Of a stretch of 10,065 nt of DNA, positions 5,892 to 10,065 are shown one piece after another; position 1 is the stretch's first letter; every line of letters starts with the position of its first letter. Under the pieces are notes generated by a model. The model did not search any database. It was not told where the DNA came from and saw nothing but the letters and a program-made list of their open reading frames with translations. The stretch is from an uncultured Desulfovibrio sp. (GTDB lineage Bacteria > Desulfobacterota > Desulfovibrionia > Desulfovibrionales > Desulfovibrionaceae), in the NCBI GenBank assembly GCA_900550745.1, contig URTO01000043.1, positions 1 through 10,065 on the forward strand. The letters are read 5' to 3'. The translations under genes were made by a program, and so were the position numbers.

Positions 5892-5968
5892 TGGTGCGCC
5901 AGGGAGGAATCGAACCCACGGCCCGCAGCTTAGAAGGCTGCTGCTCTATCCAACTGAGCTACTGGCGC
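5892..5968 (-). tRNA. tRNA-Arg, anticodon TCT, CCA encoded
   Basis: The 77-base minus-strand sequence folds as a tRNA. The acceptor stem GCGCCAG/CTGGCGC is perfect, followed by discriminator A and encoded CCA at 5892-5894. The D stem GCTC/GAGC is intact. The anticodon stem GCAGC/GCTGC is perfect, with loop CTTCTAA and anticodon TCT at 5932-5934, reading AGA and probably AGG. The variable loop has 5 bases. The T loop TTCGATT is normal, but the T stem GTGGG/CCTCC has one U-C mismatch and one G-U pair. It reads toward the phage-like element, as expected if the 3' end is an attachment site. The promoter lies at 5986-6014. Confidence 0.95.
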
Positions 5969-5985
5969 AAACATGACAACGACAG

Positions 5986-6014
5986 TCTGTACAGCAAGGC
6001 TTCCCAGAGGTCAA
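5986..6014 (-). promoter_or_regulatory. Sigma70-like promoter of tRNA-Arg
   Basis: On the minus strand TTGACC (6009-6014) and TACAGA (5986-5991) are separated by exactly 17 bases. The -10 box ends 17 bases before the tRNA 5' end, leaving a leader of about 10 bases for removal by RNase P. Confidence 0.6.
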
Positions 6015-6131
6015 GCCTGATCTTGCGCGTTTTGCAAGGATTGGGAAGGGCGGGCGGCATGAGCCGGAGCGGGCGGGGCATCCCGGCGAAGAATTCACGG
6101 GCGGAAAGGGGCGTCCGCCATTGCTTTCAGG

Positions 6132-6160
6132 TTGACTGTGGGCTATCCCCTCTGTACGCT
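6132..6160 (+). promoter_or_regulatory. Sigma70-like promoter of the trmI operon
   Basis: TTGACT (6132-6137) and TACGCT (6155-6160) are separated by 17 bases, giving an untranslated leader of about 50 bases before the trmI start at 6216. The -10 box is a weaker match than the -35. Confidence 0.5.
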
Positions 6161-6215
6161 TCGGCGCGTTTGGAGTATGGCCTTTACTTTTAGCGAATGA
6201 AACCAAGGAAAATTC

Positions 6216-7106
6216 ATGCCCGCATACGGAGATCTCGTTATTATTGTTACCCCCAAGGGGAAGCGGAGCTTGCGCCGCGTTGATGAAAATCAGGACATGC
6301 ACACGCAGGACGGTATCCTGCGCATGGCCGATGTGGTCGAAGCGCCGTTCGGTTCCGAAGTCTGTACGACGCTCGGTGTGCCGTACCGCATCCAGAAGCC
6401 CACGCTGAATGATATCGTCAAGGGCGTCAAACGCCAGACGCAAATCCTCTATCCCAAGGATATCGGGTATATCTGTATGCGTCTCGGCGTGGGGCCGAAC
6501 CGCACGGTCATCGAAGCGGGCACCGGATCAGGGAGCCTGACCGTGGCCTTGTCGTGGTTCTCCGGCCCGACCGGAAAGGTGCATACGTTCGAGGCCAGGG
6601 AGGAATTCCACAAGCTCGCCCGGCGGAACTTGGAGTGGGCCGGGGTGGGGCAGAACGTGACCATGCACTGTCAGGACATCGCGGAAGGCTTCGGCGGCGT
6701 GACCGGCGCGGACGCCCTGTTCCTTGATGTACGGACTCCGTGGGACTACTTGAAGCACATCCCCGCCGCCGTGACGCCCGGCGCTGCGCTGGCGTTCCTC
6801 CTGCCCACCGTGGATCAGGTCGGCAAGCTCCTCCTTGGTCTGGAGCAGGGGCCCTTCGACGACGTCGAAGTCTGCGAAATCCTCGTGCGCCGCTGGAAGC
6901 CCATCGCGGATCGTCTGCGCCCCGAAGACCGCATGGTGGCCCATACCGGTTTTCTCATTTTCGCCCGCCATCAGGAACGCTCGGCGAAGTGGGACGAATG
7001 CCGCACCGCGTCGCTCGGCACCCGTGAACGCAAGCAGGAAGCCGCGCGCCGTGAGCGTCTGGGGCTGGATGACATGGAGACGGCCTCCGAACAGATTGAT
7101 GAATAG
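6216..7106 (+). CDS. trmI: tRNA (adenine58-N1)-methyltransferase TrmI
   Basis: The 296-residue protein belongs to the TrmI/GCD14 family, which methylates N1 of adenine 58 in the tRNA T loop using S-adenosylmethionine and usually acts as a tetramer in the cytoplasm. Residues 1-70 fit the small N-terminal beta domain. YPKD at 79-82 is the family's conserved lead-in to the Rossmann fold. The SAM-binding motif is EAGTGSGS at 100-107, Glu126 ends the second strand, and Asp171 in LDVRTPW (170-176) matches the catalytic aspartate of the LDxPxPW motif, here with R in place of the usual residue. The C-terminal 40 residues are charged and variable. The ATG has AAGGA 6 bases upstream. It is the first gene of a likely operon, with the ABC-F gene 15 bases downstream. 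Confidence 0.93.
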   Translation: MPAYGDLVIIVTPKGKRSLRRVDENQDMHTQDGILRMADVVEAPFGSEVCTTLGVPYRIQKPTLNDIVKGVKRQTQILYPKDIGYICMRLGVGPNRTVIEAGTGSGSLTVALSWFSGPTGKVHTFEAREEFHKLARRNLEWAGVGQNVTMHCQDIAEGFGGVTGADALFLDVRTPWDYLKHIPAAVTPGAALAFLLPTVDQVGKLLLGLEQGPFDDVEVCEILVRRWKPIADRLRPEDRMVAHTGFLIFARHQERSAKWDECRTASLGTRERKQEAARRERLGLDDMETASEQIDE

Positions 7107-7121
7107 CATTCCCATCGCATT

Positions 7122-9137
7122 ATGAAAATAACAATCCAAAATCTTTCCAAGGCCTTCGGCGGTCGGGACATCTTCTCCGACTTCTCTCTGGACATCGACT
7201 CCGGTGTTCGCCTTTGCGTGTGCGGGCCCAACGGCTGCGGCAAGTCGACGCTTATCCGTATGCTGGCGGACGCCGATGCCCCGGATTCCGGGCGCATCAT
7301 CATGCCGCGCGGCTGCCGGGTGGGGTACGTGCAGCAGGATCTGGACGAGGCCGTGCTGGACACGCCGCTGCTCGAATGGGTGGTGGACGTCCTCCCGGAC
7401 TGGCATGACTTCTGGTCCGCATGGGAAGCGGCGGCGGCTTCCAAGGACGAAGCCGCGATTGCGCGCCTCGGTGCGCGGCAGGCCGAACTTGAGGCCCTGT
7501 ACGGCTATAATCCCGAACACAAGGCGCAGGCCGTGCTGTCCGGTCTGGGATTCGACGAGGGCAAGTGGCACCTGCCGATCAAGCAGCTGTCCGGCGGCTG
7601 GCGCGAGCGTGCAAAGCTGGCCCGGGTGCTGGTCGCCGGGGCCGACGTCCTGCTGCTCGACGAACCGACCAACCACCTCGACATCGAGGCGGTGGAATGG
7701 CTGGAAGATTTTCTCATGGATTACAAGGGCGCGCTGGTCTTCGTGGCCCACGACCGCGTGTTCATGGACCGGATCGGGACGCATGTTCTGTACCTCGGCG
7801 GCTCGAAACCTGTTTTCCGTAAGGCGACGTTCAGCCAGTTCGTGGAATTGCAGGAAGAGCTTGAGGAGCAGAGGGAACGTGAGGCCCAGCGCCTGAGCGC
7901 CGAAATCGAGCGCAAGATGGATTTCGTGCGCCGTTTCGGGGCCAAGGCAACCAAGGCCCGCCAGGCCGGATCACGTCAGAAGATGGCGAAGAAGCTTGAG
8001 AAGGAGCTGGAAAGCTTCCGCCCGGAAGCCAAGCGCAAGGAGCTCAGCTTCAAGTGGCCCGAACCGCCCAAGGCCGACAAGACCATCCTGTCCGTGGCCG
8101 ATCTCGCGTTTGCCTTCCCTGACGGCGTGAGTCTCTGGCCTCCGCTGACGTTCACGATCTACCGGGGCCAGCGCATCGCCCTTGTGGGGCACAACGGCTG
8201 CGGCAAGTCGACGCTGCTCAAAATCCTCGCGGGCCGTCTGGAGCGCAAGGGCGGGACGCAGGTCATGGGCTCTCTGGTCAAGATGGGCTACTACAGTCAG
8301 CACCAGACGGAGCTTCTGAACAGTTCGGGCACGGTGCTCGGCGAAATCCGGCGGCTCTCTGATCCCCGGATGACGGAAGAGGAGCTCATGAGCGTCCTCG
8401 GGCTGTTCCTGCTCGGGCAGAACTATTTCGACCGGCAGGTGAGCAGCCTGTCCGGCGGCGAGCGCAGCCGCCTCGTGCTGGCGTCGCTGTTCCTCGCGCG
8501 CGCCAACTTTCTGGTGCTCGACGAACCCACCAACCATCTGGATCTCGAAAGCCGCGAAGCGCTGGTCGAGGCGCTGAACACCTTTGACGGGACGCTGTTG
8601 ATGGTGGCCCACGATCGGTACCTGCTTTCGGAGGTGGCCGACGAGGCGTGGGCGATGTCCGAGGACGGGATCACCGTCTATAAGGAAGGGTTCGCCGAAT
8701 ACGACGCGGCACGGCGTGCGGCGCTGGCAGCGTCCAAGGCTGGGAAGGAGCGTGAGAAGGACGCCGGGCGGAAGGCTGAGGGCCCCGTCCCCGGAAAGGC
8801 GCTGGATCGGGAAGAGCTGAAGCGCCTCAAGCGCGAGCAGGCCGAGCAGCGCAACGCCCTCTATAAGAAGATGCGCCCCAAGCAGGAGGCGTATGCCAAG
8901 CTGGAAACGCAGCTTGAGGCGTTGCTGACGGAGCAGTCGGATGTCGAAGCCGCGCTTGCCGATCCTGAGGTGTATGCCGACGGGAACAAAACGACGGAAC
9001 TGCTCAAGAAGTTCAGTCAATTGAAGGAATCAAGCGAGCAGGCGCTGGAGAAGCTCGGCGAGCTGGAAGCCGAGCTTGCGGAACTGGAAGCGCAGCGCGC
9101 CGCCCTGTCGATGAACGGCGGCGGGGATGAATTGTAG
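7122..9137 (+). CDS. ABC-F family ATPase (ribosome-associated, Uup/YheS-like)
   Basis: The 671-residue protein has two ATP-binding domains and no membrane segment, the ABC-F plan. Domain 1 has Walker A GPNGCGKST (35-43), signature LSGGW (156-160), Walker B LLLDEP (177-182) and switch His210. Residues about 240-318 are the charged helical linker, including RFGAKATKARQAGSRQ at 271-286, which is typical of ABC-F linkers that reach into the ribosomal P site. Domain 2 has GHNGCGKST (356-364), LSGGE (443-447), VLDEP (465-469) and His497. Residues about 562-663 form a C-terminal coiled coil as in Uup-like members. The protein likely acts on stalled or paused ribosomes; antibiotic protection is possible but not supported specifically. 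The start at 7122 lacks a clear ribosome binding site, and translation may be coupled to trmI 15 bases upstream. The exact subfamily is uncertain. Confidence 0.93.
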   Translation: MKITIQNLSKAFGGRDIFSDFSLDIDSGVRLCVCGPNGCGKSTLIRMLADADAPDSGRIIMPRGCRVGYVQQDLDEAVLDTPLLEWVVDVLPDWHDFWSAWEAAAASKDEAAIARLGARQAELEALYGYNPEHKAQAVLSGLGFDEGKWHLPIKQLSGGWRERAKLARVLVAGADVLLLDEPTNHLDIEAVEWLEDFLMDYKGALVFVAHDRVFMDRIGTHVLYLGGSKPVFRKATFSQFVELQEELEEQREREAQRLSAEIERKMDFVRRFGAKATKARQAGSRQKMAKKLEKELESFRPEAKRKELSFKWPEPPKADKTILSVADLAFAFPDGVSLWPPLTFTIYRGQRIALVGHNGCGKSTLLKILAGRLERKGGTQVMGSLVKMGYYSQHQTELLNSSGTVLGEIRRLSDPRMTEEELMSVLGLFLLGQNYFDRQVSSLSGGERSRLVLASLFLARANFLVLDEPTNHLDLESREALVEALNTFDGTLLMVAHDRYLLSEVADEAWAMSEDGITVYKEGFAEYDAARRAALAASKAGKEREKDAGRKAEGPVPGKALDREELKRLKREQAEQRNALYKKMRPKQEAYAKLETQLEALLTEQSDVEAALADPEVYADGNKTTELLKKFSQLKESSEQALEKLGELEAELAELEAQRAALSMNGGGDEL

Positions 9138-9155
9138 GCGTTCAGCCTGAAGAGT

Positions 9156-9161
9156 AAGGAG
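9156..9161 (+). promoter_or_regulatory. Ribosome binding site that sets the GTG start of trmH
   Basis: AAGGAG stands 6 bases before the GTG at 9168-9170, making this non-ATG start convincing; no ATG in frame lies near it. Confidence 0.8.
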
Positions 9162-9167
9162 AATCTT

Positions 9168-9758
9168 GTGGCCAGAGAAATCACCGAGCGCCGCCGGGCC
9201 AAGTTGGAACGTGTGCTGCGCTGGCGTCAGAAGGATTTGACGCTGGTGCTGGCGAATATTCATGATCCGCATAATGTTTCGGCTATTTATAGGAGTGCCG
9301 ACGCGTTTGGGGTTGCGGCGCTGCATCTCTATTATACGGATACGGCGTTCCCGGAGCTCGGCAAGAAAAGTTCTGCGTCCGCCCGCAAGTGGGTGGAAAG
9401 CGTCCGGCACCGCAGCGCCGAGGAACTGTACGCGGCTCTCAAGGCGGGCGGGCATCAGATCCTCGCCACGAGCTGCACGCCGGAATCGAAGCCCCTCGGG
9501 GCCTACGACTTCACGAAGCCCACGGCGGTCATCATGGGCAACGAGCACAGCGGCGTTCCCGCCGAATTGAACTCGCTGGTGGACGGCGAGGTGTACATCC
9601 CGATGTACGGCATGATCCAGAGCTTCAACGTCTCCGTCGCTGCGGCCGTCATCCTGTCGGAAGCCTCGCGCCAGCGGGTGCAGGCGGGCATGTACGACCG
9701 CCCGAGCTACCCGCCGGACGAGCTTGCCGCCCGCCTTGAGGCGTGGATAGAAAAATGA
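9168..9758 (+). CDS. trmH: tRNA (guanosine18-2'-O)-methyltransferase TrmH
   Basis: The 196-residue protein is a SpoU-family (SPOUT, knotted fold) methyltransferase. Motif 1 is NVSAIYRSADAFG at 36-48, with Arg42 the expected catalytic arginine. Motif 2 is GNEHSGVPAE at 124-133 and motif 3 is IPMYGMIQSFNVSVA at 144-158, which form the SAM-binding trefoil knot. The pattern of these motifs, the lead-in RQKDLTLVL (20-28), and the C-terminal SRQRVQAGMY (167-176) match TrmH of E. coli more closely than the rRNA enzyme RlmB, which carries an N-terminal substrate domain missing here. It should methylate the 2'-O of G18 in the tRNA D loop. The start is a GTG with a strong AAGGAG. It follows the ABC-F gene by 30 bases and probably ends the operon. 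Confidence 0.92.
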   Translation: MAREITERRRAKLERVLRWRQKDLTLVLANIHDPHNVSAIYRSADAFGVAALHLYYTDTAFPELGKKSSASARKWVESVRHRSAEELYAALKAGGHQILATSCTPESKPLGAYDFTKPTAVIMGNEHSGVPAELNSLVDGEVYIPMYGMIQSFNVSVAAAVILSEASRQRVQAGMYDRPSYPPDELAARLEAWIEK

Positions 9759-9823
9759 GCCGGGTCTGTCATTGACCTTTCTCCGTCCTATTGGGTAAGA
9801 GAGGAAAGAAGGCTCAGGGAAAG

Positions 9824-9838
9824 CGGGCCCTCGGCCCG
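9824..9838. repeat. Short GC hairpin downstream of trmH
   Basis: CGGGCC (9824-9829) pairs with GGCCCG (9833-9838) across a 3-base loop. No T-tract follows, so I do not call it an intrinsic terminator. I see no other clear terminator in the 121 bases between trmH and the lipoprotein gene. Confidence 0.35.
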
Positions 9839-9879
9839 ATGGGAACGGTCGGAACATGTCCTGCAATATGGGGAACTTC

Positions 9880-10065
9880 ATGAATCTTCGCGTGTTCGCT
9901 TTGCTTGGCGTCCTGTTGCTTGCCGGGTGTTCGGGGTTGTCAGTGCGGCATCTTCCGAGCAATCCGTGGAAAAATGAGGCGTCCCAGAACATCCAGATGC
10001 GTTACCTCGCCTTCCAGTATCAGGTGATACCGGTGGGGAATGAGCTTGGGATCGTCGCCGAGGCC
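9880..10065 (+). CDS. Lipoprotein of unknown function, truncated by the window end
   Basis: The 62 visible residues start MNLRVFALLGVLLLAGCSG: a basic residue at position 4, a hydrophobic stretch, and the lipobox LAGC with Cys17 as the expected lipidation site. The mature part is polar and not recognised. Cleavage by signal peptidase II and anchoring in the cell envelope are expected from the lipobox alone; the residue after cysteine is Ser, which in E. coli-type rules permits sorting to the outer membrane. The ATG at 9880 has GGGGA 5 bases upstream. In-frame ATGs at 9856 and 9868 would lengthen the N terminus but lack good ribosome binding sites. The reading frame is open to the last base. 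Confidence 0.78.
   Translation, partial: MNLRVFALLGVLLLAGCSGLSVRHLPSNPWKNEASQNIQMRYLAFQYQVIPVGNELGIVAEA

Noticed and set aside
5371..5919. 182-codon minus-strand frame from the tRNA into the helicase gene
   Set aside because: It starts inside the tRNA, passes through several hairpins, and runs into the helicase gene out of frame; no ribosome binding site or recognisable domain was seen. An integrase remnant was considered, but I saw no tyrosine-recombinase motif.
5665..5976. 103-codon plus-strand frame across the hairpin region and tRNA
   Set aside because: The last third is antisense tRNA sequence and the rest is palindromic non-coding DNA.
6528..7784. Open frame of 418 codons on the minus strand opposite trmI and the ABC-F gene
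   Set aside because: It spans two well-supported genes and its protein is low in recognisable motifs; it is a mirror of the host reading frames.
7971..9020. Open frame of 349 codons on the minus strand opposite the ABC-F gene
   Set aside because: It lies wholly antisense to conserved ABC-F motifs and has no supporting start signal or family resemblance.
9030..9992. Open frame of 320 codons on the minus strand opposite trmH
   Set aside because: It crosses trmH, an intergenic gap and a lipoprotein signal peptide on the other strand, so it cannot be a real gene alongside them.

Overview
The window looks like part of a chromosome from a GC-rich bacterium carrying the end of an integrated phage or phage-like element. 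The gene content and style fit Desulfovibrionaceae (sulfate-reducing Desulfobacterota) best. That assignment rests on general resemblance and I could not check it by search.

Left part (1 to about 5890, all genes on the minus strand, reading right to left): an accessory replication and modification module. In transcription order it holds an SF3 helicase of the phage/plasmid D5/P4 type (3821-5428), a 268-base intergenic region rich in repeats that looks like a replication origin or operator (3553-3820), a CHC2 zinc-finger/TOPRIM primase (2023-3552), a DNA methyltransferase with an N-terminal ParB-like domain (690-2021), a 155-residue protein of unknown function (226-693), and a 70-residue protein resembling only the C-terminal glycyl-radical tail of anaerobic ribonucleotide reductase NrdD (24-236). 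The last four genes are packed with 1-base gaps or short overlaps, so they are probably co-transcribed and translationally coupled. No integrase, capsid or tail gene is visible; the element must continue beyond the left edge.

Junction (5429-6215): a non-coding stretch of about 460 bases full of hairpins, then a minus-strand tRNA-Arg(TCT) with encoded CCA, its own promoter and a terminator-like hairpin. The 3' end of the tRNA faces the element, the usual geometry for integration at a tRNA 3' end. The two halves of the T stem do not pair properly, which may mark a recombinational join between a host 5' part and an element-derived 3' part.

Right part (6132-10065, plus strand): ordinary host genes. 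A sigma70-like promoter precedes trmI (tRNA m1A58 methyltransferase), an ABC-F ATPase, and trmH (tRNA Gm18 2'-O-methyltransferase), spaced by 15 and 30 bases and thus a likely operon concerned with tRNA modification and ribosome function. A truncated lipoprotein gene starts at 9880 and runs off the right edge.

The most interesting points are the candidate origin with five identical 9-base repeats and a nested inverted repeat, the mismatched T stem of the tRNA at the element boundary, and the stand-alone NrdD-tail protein.
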